The position numbers were made by a program, and so were the translations under genes. Below are positions 43,435-55,664 of a stretch of 64,000 nucleotides of DNA, piece after piece; position 1 is the first letter of the stretch; each line of letters starts with the position of its first letter. This stretch comes from Gliomastix tumulicola. Taxonomy: Eukaryota; Ascomycota; Sordariomycetes; Hypocreales; Bionectriaceae. The stretch spans positions 930,001 to 994,000 of the forward strand of contig BCHX01000007.1 of assembly GCA_001599755.1 (NCBI GenBank). The letters are read 5' to 3'. The notes under the pieces are model-generated. The model searched no databases and was not told where the DNA came from. It saw only the letters and a list, made by a program, of their open reading frames with translations.

Positions 43435-45183
43435 TTACTGGGAATTTTCCGCGTCCTTGATGTCAGCGTCTGGGCCTTCCTGCTTCTGGTAGAGCAGGCG
43501 GAGACCACCAGACGGACGAGATGCCCACCGTATTGAGGTCGGTATGTCCTTCTGCGTGAAGGACCCTGTCACGTCGGAATGGTGTATGAGCATGGCATCT
43601 CTGATCATCGACAAACAGTCATCGCTCCCCTCAGATGTCATGGATCTGCCACTGACAGTTGACCCCATGTTTCGGTGTTCACGTGCATTGAAGATGGCTT
43701 CGAGACCATAGAGAGACGCTGTTTCTTCATCCAACAGGGCATACCACGGCTGGCAGGCCCCGTCCTTCCATTGCAGACCACATGCCATAATGTATCGACA
43801 CGGCTCCTTCCGCCGATTTCTGTCGAGGTCAAAGGTCAATGCTCCGAGGAAGCCCTCTCCGCTATCAATCTTGAGCATCCAGGAGCCCTGGCCGGTCATG
43901 GAGAACGAACGTGCGGGATGGACGGCAACCCAGTCGACATCGCCAATGAGTGCGTCTTGGAACTCGATGACGATTCTCGTGTTTTGGAAGGACTGCATGC
44001 GGATGTTTTCTTCGACTTCAAACGTCTTCCGGATGTATACTGGCTTCTTGTATGCCTCGTTCTGAGCGCGTCCCTGGGACGCAGTCGTAAAGATCTTATC
44101 GGGATGAACTCTGATCAGGGTGTTTCCAAGCTTCGTGAGCTGGATCGATAGCCATCCCACCTGTGACTCCAGCTCGCTGCTTTCGCCAACACAGTCGAGA
44201 TCGAGCAGATACTCGGACGAGATACCACTACGATACGGATATCGTTTCTGGAGGCTCTGCAGGTCTGCCTCTATCCGAAGACCGTTGTTGGTAGTGGCGA
44301 ACTCGTGGTGGATGTGGAACTGGTTGCCGTGTCGTCTCACCGTGGAACTATTCAGGAAGTCTGCGGGAGAGTGTGCGAAGATACCGCTGTACTGCTGAAG
44401 CCCAGAACCAACCGATCCCCGCCGCCATGCGAACAGGCTTAGGTCACTCGAGTCACTGACGATGGCCTCCTGCAGCCGCAGGAAGGCCTTGGAACCCTCT
44501 CCATAAAGAAGTGGCATGTTGATGTCGAAGATACCCAGGAGACAGTATGCCTCGTCCTCGAGCCGTGTCGTCTTGCGCTTCGCCGCCCAGGACATGCGTC
44601 GCGCCACGGGGACATGTCTCAGGCTGGAATTGTTGAACATGACAGACCGGTCAATGCCCGTGATATCGGAGAGAATACCGTGTAGCTCCTCCTTTGCGCC
44701 GATGAAGCTCCAGGCCTGGTCAAAGAACTCGATCCGCCGTGGCGCAATGAGCTCCTGGAGCGTCCATCCACGCGTGAACCACTTGCACCTCGCCAGCGTA
44801 ACCGCCAGGCTCTGAAGTCGGTCTTTCTCACTTCGGACCTGTATCGGCATCGGCTCAAGGTCGGCGAAGTAGACGAAGCATACCTCGGCGTCGCCGTACC
44901 ACGCAAACATGGAGTTGATGGCCTCGCTCAGCTCGGCGCTGCTCGTCTTGTCGATGCAGCACGTGTCGATCCAGGCGTACTTGAGCTCGTTGGCGCTGCG
45001 GGCGATGCGGCATGTCATCTCGATCTTTGCGAAGCCCGGCTTCCGCCTCGCGACGGCGAGGTCCTGCATGTCTTGGAAGGTGACCTCGCCATCTTCCCAG
45101 GTATGGGAGAGGATGGCAAATCGATGCTGCTTTGCGTCGACGACGGGCTCGAGGGCGAGCGTCTTCGTGTTGATCAGCCACAT
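43435..45183 (-). CDS. HET-domain protein
   Basis: Single exon, 582 residues from the MWLINTKTLALEP start (an in-frame ATG at 45210 is upstream). The HET domain fills residues about 20-240: FAILSHTWEDGEVTFQDM, KYAWIDTCCIDKTSSAELSE, VCFVYFADLE and WFTRGWTLQELIAPRRIEFF, followed by RMSWAAKRKTTRLEDEAYCL and LLGIFDINMPLLYGEG. This is the architecture of HET-E/HET-D-like effectors that trigger cell death when incompatible strains fuse. The C-terminal 300 residues are beta-rich without a recognised catalytic motif. It is transcribed divergently from the NLR gene 370 bp away, which suggests shared regulation and function. Confidence 0.93.
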   Translation of the reverse strand: MWLINTKTLALEPVVDAKQHRFAILSHTWEDGEVTFQDMQDLAVARRKPGFAKIEMTCRIARSANELKYAWIDTCCIDKTSSAELSEAINSMFAWYGDAEVCFVYFADLEPMPIQVRSEKDRLQSLAVTLARCKWFTRGWTLQELIAPRRIEFFDQAWSFIGAKEELHGILSDITGIDRSVMFNNSSLRHVPVARRMSWAAKRKTTRLEDEAYCLLGIFDINMPLLYGEGSKAFLRLQEAIVSDSSDLSLFAWRRGSVGSGLQQYSGIFAHSPADFLNSSTVRRHGNQFHIHHEFATTNNGLRIEADLQSLQKRYPYRSGISSEYLLDLDCVGESSELESQVGWLSIQLTKLGNTLIRVHPDKIFTTASQGRAQNEAYKKPVYIRKTFEVEENIRMQSFQNTRIVIEFQDALIGDVDWVAVHPARSFSMTGQGSWMLKIDSGEGFLGALTFDLDRNRRKEPCRYIMACGLQWKDGACQPWYALLDEETASLYGLEAIFNAREHRNMGSTVSGRSMTSEGSDDCLSMIRDAMLIHHSDVTGSFTQKDIPTSIRWASRPSGGLRLLYQKQEGPDADIKDAENSQ

Positions 45184-45552
45184 GCTTGCGACCTGGTGCG
45201 TCTCCAGCACACCCTCATGCTTGCTTCATGAAATGGCCATAAATAGCTCGTGACTGATGATCAGGTAAGGGCCGTAAGGCAACCAAAGATGTGGAACTGG
45301 GGGACAAGTCTTCCCCACACTGGCCAGACGCTGGGAGGGGGTGCTGTGCCGGCCGGTAGCAACGTCTTCCAGTCTGGAAGCTGCTGTATCTTACTGCATC
45401 TTAGTCAGATCGCAGTGCATATCTCTGTCGCATTAGGCATGCAGGTTGGTCCAAGTCGACCCCTCGGATTAATTCATCCTCCCCGGATGGTTAATCGCGC
45501 TCTTCTGCTCGGCGAGTAGCCACCTCAAACAAGCTCATCGAGGTCGACCGGC
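45184..45552. promoter_or_regulatory. Shared divergent promoter of the HET and NLR genes
   Basis: 369 bp lie between the two ATG codons. A CATAAATAG-type TATA-like element occurs near 45237 in the direction of the HET gene. No gene fits in the gap, so both promoters must overlap here. Confidence 0.5.
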
Positions 45553-48500
45553 ATGGAGATGCCAAACGCCTCCTCCCCTTTCCCCAACGAGGCGTATGCG
45601 GTAGGATGGATTTGCGCGCTGCCTATCGAACTTGCCGCCGCGAGGCAGATGCTAGACGAGGAGCACGGGCCCCCGCAAACGCCTCCATCACCACCCGACA
45701 GCAACAGCTACATACTGGGATGCCTTCACACGCACAATGTCGTCATTGCAAGCTTGCCCAGGGGCGAGGTCGGTGCGAGCTCTGCGGCCCTCTCTGCTAG
45801 GGACTTGCTCGGCGCTTTTCCCAATATTCGCGTTGGGTTGATGGTCGGCATCGGAGCGGGCATTCCTGGCTGGGGCGCTGACGGCGACAACGAGGGGGCT
45901 GATGTTCGTCTGGGCGACGTGGTCATCAGCAGCGACAAAAGGACCGGGGGCGTCGTGGCATACAACTTTGGCAAGAAGCTTGCAGACGGGTCTTTTGAGG
46001 TTGCCTATCATCTAAATCAGCCACCCCGAGCGCTACGCATCGCGCTCACCAACTTGGAAGCCGAGCACGAACTCCGAGACAATCATATTCTCGAGTACAT
46101 CGACAGGATGACCAGGAAGCTACCGCCCCGGCTCAGAAGCAACTGGGCGCATCCAGGTCAGGACAAGGATGTCCTATTTCCTGCACACTATCTACACGAA
46201 GGCGGCAAGACCTGCAAGGGCTGCGATCAGCACCAAGCCTTGGGGAGAACGCCCGTCCTGCGACCAGACACTGTTCCTGCAATCCACTACGGTGTGGTTG
46301 CGACGGGCTCCGAGGTCGTCAAGCATGCTCCCACGAGAGATCTCATCGGATCTCGACACAATGCCATCTGCCTGGAGATGGAGGCAGCGGGCCTCATGAA
46401 CAACTTTCCTTGTGTAGTCATTCGGGGCATCTCGGACTATGCAGACTCGCACAAGAACGATCAGTGGCACCGGTTTGCAGCGGCAAGCGCTGCGGCCTGT
46501 GCGAAGGAGCTTCTGCTCTTTATTCGCTCGGCGGATGTGCAGGAGACCGCCAAAGCAGCAGATATTGTCGGGCGTCTTCAACAGAGTAAGCTTTCCTTGA
46601 TCCAATTGCCCTATGCGCGACCAGATGTGCTCCTTGCTAACTCATCATCGAATCCAGTTGAGCAGAAACTAGACGACTTCGGGGATGGCATGAGACATCT
46701 TCACACAAGACAATTGCAAAGGCAACTGCGAGAATGGCTCTCGGCACCTGATCCAGACACAAACTTCAGACAGGCCCTCGCGCAGCATCATTCGGGCACT
46801 TGCTCGTGGTTTCTCCAGGGCCCGAAGCTCAGGGCTTGGATGGACCGCGACTGCCGACGTCTGTGGATAAGGGGACTCCCAGGCTCTGGGAAGACCGTCC
46901 TCAGCGCCCGAATCATCGATGCTCTCCTATCAGACCAGAGCCAGAGCCAGAGCCAGAACATCCACGTCTCCCCGCTCTATTTCTTCTTTGATACCAGAGA
47001 TTCGGACAAGCAGCCAATAGAGAGTCTTCTGCGGTCTCTTGTATCACAACTCTCCTCCATCTCCACCAGGGCGATGGGAGTACTCACTACGGTGTTCGGT
47101 GGGAAGTATGAGGGTGGTGACGTGAGGCCTTCGTGCGCTGAGCTAGCCGAGCTTTTTTCAGCGATGCTACAGGAGGCAGGAGGTGAAATCAGGATTGTTC
47201 TCGACGCATTGGACGAATGTAGTACCCAGGACGACGTCCTCTCCTGGATGCAGTCCTTGACCGCTGAGCTCAAAAATGTCGGTATTCTTGTCACAAGTCG
47301 AGACGAAGGGCGCATCGAATCGGCAATGAGAGATTGGCTCGACGAAGAGGAGAACTTCGTGTCGCTGACAAGTCTCATGATAAACAAGGACATTTCTTTA
47401 TACATTCAGCAGACGCTCCAATCGGATAGGGCCTTCAGTCGATGGAGAGCTCTACCGGCGGTTCTGAGCATGATGGAAGTCGAGATGGTGAAGAAGGCCA
47501 GTGGGATGTAAGTGAACGGCTAGTGCATTTTGTGCTTCTTTTTGGTGACGGGGCATATACCAGCTAACATTCATTCCTATAATCGCGTATTTAGGTTTCG
47601 TCTTGCTGCTTGTCACTTACAAGTTCTCAAGACGTGCATCGACATCGGACAGATAGAGGAGGAGCTAAAGCGCCTGCCGACAACACTGGAAGAAATGTAT
47701 CACAGCATTCTCCAAAAGATCGATAATCATCACCAGAACAGGGTTGTCCGCATCTTGCAGTTTCTCGTCTACAGCCAGAGGCCCCTGCGGACTGAAGAGT
47801 TGGTCGATGCAGCAGCCGTCGACTTGCTGCGAGAACCTGCCTTCGAGTCAGACCGCAGAATGCCAGATCCTCAGGGCATCCTCGACATATGCCCCAGTCT
47901 TCTCACTCGAGTCATCAAACAACAGGACCATGGCGATGAGACATCCGCAGATTTCATTGAGCTTGCACACGCGACGGTGAAGCAGTACCTACTGTCCATC
48001 AGTCAGCCAAGCCTCTTCTACAGGGTTTCGGATTCAACACTAGCCAAAGGAATAATCACAACAGTCTGTCTCGCTTATCTTTCTCTGATCGACCCGGATG
48101 AGCCTTCGGGGACTCTCCAAATCAATTTCCCGCTGGCTCGGTTTGCGTCTCGGTATTGGCTCAGTCATGCACGAGCTTCGGACAGCGTGCTCGAAGTAAG
48201 GGATGCGTCAATCAAGTTCCTAAGCAGCAGCGTGACGAGGCGCGTGTGGGGTATGTTCTTTAATCCGGACGCGCCTTGGAGCCAGTCCTTCCCGCTCTCC
48301 TACGAAATGGCAGCGCCAATCTATTATGCCGCCTTGGCTGGCCTGACCAACACCTTCGCCACCATGCTCGAAGGGGGCGCAGAGGTAGAGAATCTGGGAG
48401 GGGACTATTCCAGCGCTATTCAAGCTGCATCAGTGGGAGGGAGGGAGGATGTGGTACGACTCGTGGTCAGCCGCGACGCGATGAGCGTCCATACTACTGG

Positions 48501-51500
48501 CGGTCTTCTCGGCAATGCGCTCCAAGCGGCTGCAACAAGTGGTCACGCTGGGATCCTCTCATTCTTGTTGTCTCACGGGGCAGACGTCAACTTCAAATCT
48601 GGGAAGTATGGAAGCGCCCTACAAGCAGCCTCAGCCCGAGGGAACAACCAGGCTCTACAGATCCTCCTTGCCCATGGAGCTGACGTGCATACTCGAGGGG
48701 GGAAGTACACCACTGCGCTCTTCGCTGCCTGTACTCGTGGCCACGAGGAAAGTGTGCGGCTTCTCTTGGATCATGGGGCGGACTGCAATGAAGAGAACGA
48801 CCAGCAAACAAGCCCGCTTCAAACCGCCGTGCAAGGCGGCCATATTGGCATAGTCAGAGTGCTACTCAAGATGGGGGCCAATGTCAATCACCACGGCGGT
48901 CTCTACGGGTATGCCCTGCAGAGTGCTGCAGTCAGAGGGCATGCGAAGATCCTCGGATTGTTACTAGGTCATGGCGCAGATGTCAACGCTCAGGGTGGAT
49001 TGTTCGGCTGTGCTCTTCAGGCGGCTTCGGCTCGAGGAGATGAGGCCATGATCGAGTTTCTGTTACAAGGTGGAGCTGATTCTAATTCACAAGGAGGGTA
49101 TCACACCAATCCGCTCCAGGCCGCCTCGGCGCATGGGCACACAGGCGCTGTTGCGAGACTGCTCAAAGAAGGAGCCCATGCGAACGCAGGCACCGTGGAC
49201 GAAGCGGATGAGCAGGTCCAGTACAATATCCAGTACAACAACCATGAGTACGAAAACTATCATTGGATCTCGGCAAATGTCTGCTTGCCTAGCTCAGATG
49301 AAGGAATGGACGAGCAAATCCAAGGCGACGATAACCTAACCGCATCGGATGAGGAAAATGACAAGGAGGGTCAGGATAAGCGCTACGCGTCCGCGTCGGG
49401 TCAAGACTCTCCATCCTGCTGGCGTGAATTTCTGTCCGGCTGGACTGAAGACCTTTGGATTATTGAGGGCTTGCCGCCCAGCTGGAGAGAGGACATAGCC
49501 ACGGAGAAAAAGGATGAGTATAACTCGTTTTTCTGGACTTACTCTTACTCAAGGGAAGATATTATATCTGAGCAGAACTCACGTGGCTGGCACGATTACC
49601 TACCGGCCTCATCGCGACTCACTTCTGATGTCGAACTTCGTCTTCTATCCGTTGCGGGTGGAGAGCTGGGTGAGATGTTGCTTGAGAAAGAGAGAGATTT
49701 GGTAACGAAGCTCCTTAGCGACGGGCCAGACATCACAAGATTCGACAACATTGAAGATGATGATTCCGGAATGAGCAAAACCCGCGAGTCGTACACCGGG
49801 CTAGAGGAGTCGCTTTGGGATAGGGCAATGGTGTGGCACACACGGCATCAGAGGCTACACACAACTGCGCTTCAGGCTGCTGCGGCAAGTGGACACAGTG
49901 AAGTTGTCAGGTTGTTGCTCGAGTCGGGATCTGATCCAAACGCGGTCGGTGGTATTTACAACACTGCTCTTCAGGCTGCGTCCGCGCGGGGACATCTACC
50001 CGTAACAAAGCTCCTACTAGAAAAAGGAGCAGATCCTAACCTACATGGGGGCTTCTACGGTGGTGCCATCGTGGCCGCAGCCGCCCATGGCCATCACGAG
50101 CTTGTGAGACTCTTGCTGCAAGATGACATAAAGCTTGAGATGCATGAGAGACTCTTCTTCGGGTCACTTGTCACATCGGCGGCCAGAGGACACGAGAAAG
50201 TCGTCAAGGCAGTTCTGGACCACCACCCTTACGTCGACTTGAGGCAAGCTGCCTTTAAGCAGGCCCTATACTCTGCAGCTGAGGAAGGTCACTACCGAGT
50301 TCTGGAGTATCTTCTTGGACGAGCGAACGAGGCGGAGATTGATGGGAAAAACTATTCAAGTGCGCTGTACGCTGCTGTGACGAAGCAGCACGCAGAAGTC
50401 GCCTATCTCCTAGTCCAGGTCGGCGCCGACGTGAATTGCCGACTCCATGCCGGCACTTCCGTTTATTTCAAACTCAAGGCTGCATTCTCGACAGTGCTTG
50501 AAGCGGCAGCTTTTGGGGGTAACGCGGAACTGACAGAGATGTTACTCAAGGCGGGTGCCCACGTCAATAGAAGAATTAGAGACCATGGAACAGCACTGCT
50601 CGCAGTTGCCATTGGAGGCAATATCAACGTCCTGCGTCTGCTGATCGCGTATGGTGCTAATCCAGACATCACGCCTACCCATTGGAATGCCATACTTCAG
50701 GCGGCTGCCATCAACAACAATCTTGAGGTGGTTCGATTTCTCATTGAGCAAAAGGGCGACAAGATCTCGAAGCAAGACCTGAACAGGGCTTTGACGGTTG
50801 CATGTCGAACCAAGTCGCGGACTTCGTCGCGGCCGGACGGCTGCCCCGAAGTTATTCCCTTCCTTCTGGACGCAGGAGCCGACGTTAACACGCACAGCTC
50901 GCACCCACTCCGCACCGCCATAGGAAATGGGTACCGGGAGGTTGTACGCTTTCTATTGCAAAAAGGGGCCGATCCGAATGCCTTTCAGCTGAGATCTTTC
51001 CGGGATAGTCCAGCAGGCTCACATTGCCTTCTCGAAGCTGCACAGGTCGGGAGCCACGAAATCTTGGACATGCTTCTCCAAGAAGGGGCCGACTTTAGCA
51101 GGCACAAAGGGCTCATTATGGATGCCCTTCGAAAAGCAGCTTTCGGAGGTCATGACGAAGTCGTCAAGCTTCTCCTACAGCAGAACTTAAATGGCTACAA
51201 CCACACTGAGGCTCAAGCACTCGGGATAGGGCTCAAGTCTTCCATTCAAGGGAAACGCGTGAATGTCGCGAATATCTTGATCGCACGCGGGGCCGACGTC
51301 AATGAAGTGTTTTCCAAACGGTCGATCTTGTCCTTCGCCTTTGCCAGCGGATCGTCTAGCATGGTCAAGCTTCTACTGGATTCAGGAGCCCGCCTTGACG
51401 ACTCCTTCAACCCCTCTCCGCTAGTAGCAGCTACGAAGTTGGGCGATGTATCGATCCTGAGACATGTCCTGGAGGAAGGTCCCGGTACCACCAGTATTCA

Positions 51501-52917
51501 GGAGGCACTCGACGTTGTCAAGACCTCAAATGAAAAGTTCTCAAGAGAGGATTCCGCAGATGAAGATTCCTCAAATAAGGGAGAGTTGGCAAGGACCTTG
51601 CTGAACTGGGCAACAGACCGATCGATCGATTTGCCTCTGAATGATGCCCTAGTCAGAGCTTGCTCCAGAGGTCAAGCGAGTGTCGCTAGAGTCCTCTTAC
51701 AAATGGGTGCTGATGCCAATTTAAGGACACCGGAGGAAGGTCAAAGCTTGCTCTTTCAAGCATTGGTGGCGGACAAATTGAGGATCGCCGAACAGCTTTT
51801 CGACGCCGGTGTTGACCTTGATATCCAAGATGACAAGGTCCTTGGACATGCATGTCGCTTACGGTCGACCAAGATTGTGAAAGGAATGCTATCGCGTCGA
51901 AGCAGTGTGAGCAAAGGCGTGTGTATTCGCGCTTTGAAGAATATGTCAATTCCAGGAGGTAGACGAGTTGCCCGACTTCTACTCCAGCACCTGCTCGCAA
52001 ATGAGATAGAGCTCGAGCCAAGCACGATTCACGCCCTCCGGAAGAACGAGGAGGTGATCAAGTTTTTGCTGCAGTCAAGCGACAAAAAGGCCGAGTTCAT
52101 GACTCAAAGTCTCCGCGGTATACTTGACACTCTTTTGCTCACTGGGAATACGCTTTTGGCAAGTCAGCTCATTTCGCAGACAAGTTCTCAAATTGAGGAC
52201 TCCTCAAAAACATGGTCTACGCTACTCAAAGCTGCATGCTCCCACGGTTCAGACAAAATTGCCCGAGCTCTCCTAGCCCTAGGCAAAGGAAGGCTCGATT
52301 CCTATCAAACACAGCTCGACCTGCGTCTCCAAAGTGCAGCCTTTGACGGGCATTTGCGCATGGTTGAACTCCTTCTAGAGCATGGAGCAAGCGTCAATAC
52401 CGAGCACCGAGGCCCGGAGGAGCAAGCTCTCAAGGCGGCGGCAGGTATGGGACATCCCCATATTGTATGGCGACTTCTCCAGGCGGGTGCGAACGTCAAT
52501 TGGAGGAGCGAGACCAGGAGTGCACTTTACGCAGCTGCCAGGGGAGGACACCAATTGGCCGTCAAACTACTACTTGAGGCGGAGCCAGTCTCACGTCACG
52601 ACGGTGATTCCGTTGAGGCCATTGAACAGTACCAAGACGGTGATTCAGTCGAGGCTATTGAAGACTACGAGTCAACCAAGGATGCCCTCCTAGCTTCCGT
52701 TCAAGGGGAGTATATACACATCGCAGAAATGGTTATTCATTATGATCCTCTGAATGCACAGACGATACTACGCCAGGGTTTGAACATACGGGATTTCTCA
52801 AGACGGAAGGAACGTGGGGATATGGTCAGGTTCCTCCTCGAACGAGCTAGGACCATCGATCTACCATCGGAAACATTCTCAAGCACGCCCAAGTTGCGAG
52901 AATCGAGTGAGTGTTGA
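45553..52917 (+). CDS. NLR-type receptor: PNP-NACHT-ankyrin
   Basis: Three exons, join(45553..46585, 46658..47507, 47595..52917), 2401 residues. The N-terminus (13-310) is a purine-nucleoside-phosphorylase-like domain, opening AYAVGWICALPIELAAARQM with GLMVGIGAGIPG and CLEMEAAGLMN. Then comes the linker typical before NACHT (REWLSAPDPDTNF; GTCSWFLQGPK) and the NACHT P-loop GLPGSGKT near 415, with Walker B IRIVLDALDECS near 525. From about 865 to 2356 ankyrin-type repeats dominate (GHAGILSFLLSHGADVN-like units), interrupted at about 1160-1380 by an acidic, Trp-rich non-ankyrin insert. Fungal NLRs of this layout act in non-self recognition and programmed cell death. The first intron (72 nt, GTAAGC...GCTAAC...CAG) is frame-neutral without stops, so a longer isoform of 2425 residues is possible. 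Confidence 0.93.
52600..52668 (+). repeat. Coding duplication DGDSVEAIExY
   Basis: Two 33-bp near-identical units (52600-52632 and 52636-52668) encode DGDSVEAIEQY and DGDSVEAIEDY near the C-terminal end of the ankyrin region, differing mainly at third codon positions. A recent expansion event. Confidence 0.8.
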
Positions 52918-53810
52918 GTCTCCTCCGGGCCAGGGTTCCCATATGAATGAGGCAGAAAAGCATATAGCAATCGAGGCAGCTGAGATACTCAGTCCCTTCG
53001 GTCCGCTCATGTTTAGGTTCGGGATATGAGATAGTCAAGATGACACAACCATACGATTTGGGACATTGAAAACAAACCGCTTAGCATGAACTGGTGTATA
53101 CAAGTCGGCTTTTGGACCTTGCATATCAGAAGTTCCAGTATGGGAGCTTTTTAATAAAGGAGGTGATAGGAACGCCCCAGTTTCGTACCACGGATCCAAC
53201 GACTCGAGGACGGGCGCACAAAAGCGCTCTTGTAAGTGCAGTCTGCTATTGGCGCTTTTTCAAGCTAGGTCGTTGAATCACTGGGCGCCCAGGAGGCAGC
53301 TGCCACTACAATCGACCTAGTAGGGAGCTTTACAATTGAATAGAGCTATTGGAATCAATCAGTCAGCTGTTTAGGTGACTCTGTTGCTCAAGGAATTAAG
53401 TGGTTGAAGGGAAAAGACCATCTAATCACCTGGGCAAGGTCCTTTTTCATAAGGCGCTCACTCAATCGAGCCTGCGCGCGCACGGCGTCTCAGCCAATAG
53501 CACAGCAGGTGATTCGAGGCTTATGGCCTCGTAGAGTTCTAAATATATCGAAGTAGGCTCTCAAGAACGTTTTCAACAAATTTGAAGAGAGGAAAAAAGA
53601 TACTTTGATATATATATTAAGCTGTACCTTGGTGTTTGGGAATTCTTTTATCGCTGCGATGCTATTCTGACCGATTGGGGGTGTCGATCTGACAGTGTTT
53701 GTTCCCAATATTGATGCCCAAGGCAATCAACTTCCCATCTTCTCCCAATCGTGCAATTTTTCCATTCACAACATCAGAAATCACACGGAGTGGCTTATGG
53801 GACGGTCAAC
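52918..53810. other. Intergenic, 893 bp
   Basis: AT-richer 3' flank of the NLR gene and promoter of the next membrane-protein gene. No gene is seen. Confidence 0.4.
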
Positions 53811-55023
53811 ATGCCTGCATCTGTGGCCGATTTTGAGGAGGGGCTGCCCTCATTCGCACAACCCGCAGTTCATTCCACTAATGATCCTGAGGCGCTGCAC
53901 GGCCTACCAGCACTCCCCCCGAGCCGGTGCACATCGGTCATACCTGACACCTACTACAGGTACAATGTTCGAGGACTGACGATCAAGGATCCCGCGAAGG
54001 ACGATTTTAGGGGCTTGGAGTCTGCCCATCCAGTTGGCAGCGAGGAATATTTCAAAGAGCTCGTTCGCTTCCACTTGACGACTACCGATGACCTCCCGAC
54101 AGTCATGGACCGCCGTCAGTACACGGGTGCGCCCTTGCACAATGACATTTCCCGGGAGAACTCCTTCACACTCGATGATGTTGGGAGCCCTGGGAGTTTT
54201 GCACTAGCCTGCCGCAAGTACGGATCTATCATAGAAGATCACTGGCGGCATAAACTTCAGCATAAGTTTCTCGAGATGCATCAAGCCCAAACTGTATCAG
54301 AAGAAAACCTGTTGGCCGTTGAAGCGTTGATGCAGCGTTGGGGTACGTGGAAATGTTAATATATTCCGTCATAGGAAGTCTTGTTTCTAATTGATTGATG
54401 CAGACAAGAAGCCTTCAAATCACAGAGAGGATTCATACCTACAACAGGCCCTAGATCGTGACAGCCACGCACTGTTGCTATATCGACTGGATTACGAGCC
54501 GGAATTCGGGTCTGCTTTATGGTCGCCTCAGCGTCCTCCAGGCCTTCGGCGTTCTCAAAGCCTTAGGTCTGCGCGCAGCGGTTCTAATGGACAAAGCAGT
54601 CCTCGCTCATCTCCAATCAACGATAGTCATTCCACCATGGTGGTCGAGAACGAGTGGATCGGTATTCTGAAACGAGGTGTTGGACGGCTTTGGCCTGACT
54701 GGGTATCAATCTCAGATCAAACATCCGAAGACCATGTCAGTCACGAGCGCCATTTGCGGCGTGCCCGCTTCAAGGCCGAGCTCCCTCACCGCATGCTAGC
54801 GGCGTTGTTTGGGGGCACCTGCTTGGTTGCCCCCATGCTCATCATGGTGATCAACCCTTCTCAGAGGAAGACCCTGATCACCGCAAGTGTGTCGATCTTT
54901 GTTTTCGCATTTCTAGCCGTGCTGGTCACGCCGACGAGGCCGAGCGCCCTTGTTGCAGTGGTGGCCGCATATGCAGCTGTCCAGGTAGTCTCTGTTGGGC
55001 TTGCACCAGAGAGGCAGCAATAA
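53811..55023 (+). CDS. DUF6594-like membrane protein
   Basis: Two exons, join(53811..54342, 54404..55023), 383 residues. The first 180 residues are soluble and helical (SIIEDHWRHKLQHKFLEMHQ near 155 resembles the DUF6594 helical region). A basic Ser-rich loop follows (240-270), then three hydrophobic helices near the C-terminus: AALFGGTCLVAPMLIMVI, SVSIFVFAFLAVLV and ALVAVVAAYAAVQVV. The layout fits the fungal DUF6594 membrane proteins, whose function is unknown. It follows the NLR gene in the same direction. Start chosen at MPASVADFEEG; an ATG 60 nt upstream is in frame. Confidence 0.75.
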
Positions 55024-55664
55024 GTCACATTCAATACACGGATATTTCAAGTCCTATGAGACACAAGGCAACAATCACTTAGTCAGGTTCTTGAGGTCAA
55101 AGAGATCCAGCCCCTTGTGATCCTCGTTACCAAATACACCTAGTACGTACCAGTGATCCGTGCCGAACCTATCATGTCAACGGCCTCTAAATATCTCTCA
55201 GTACTACTATCATATAGGTACTCAAATTATCATTACACCTACCCGTGATGTAGCGATAAGTTGCCTCTGCGCTGAGACTCGAGAAAAGAATACAAAGGAG
55301 ATATTTGGCGCAAATTAGGCAGTAGTGACTAGAGCAGATCTCAGAGCGACATTTCTCCGGCTGACATCCTGCGGAGGCCGCCTGCAACATCAGCGAATCA
55401 GAAGCCAACAAGCGAGATAGAATGGTTCGCATGCTGCCTTTTTCCGTCACGAGATTGATTTAGGCAAAACTCCACTGCGGCCTAATACCTGATCTGCATA
55501 TGCCCCTCCTGCATGACCGACATAATATCCAGACCTTGCTCAAGTAATTAACTCGTCAATACAGCCCAAGGACAAGTATTTTCTGCTGTCAGTTTGTCTA
55601 TTAAACCACTGCTCTTCAGTCTTCTCGCTATCAAGGCGATCGATGAGTCTCTTGAATCACCATC
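55024..55664. other. Intergenic, 641 bp
   Basis: AT-rich flank between two membrane-protein genes. A minus-strand frame (55187-55450) lacks any domain. Nothing is called. Confidence 0.4.
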
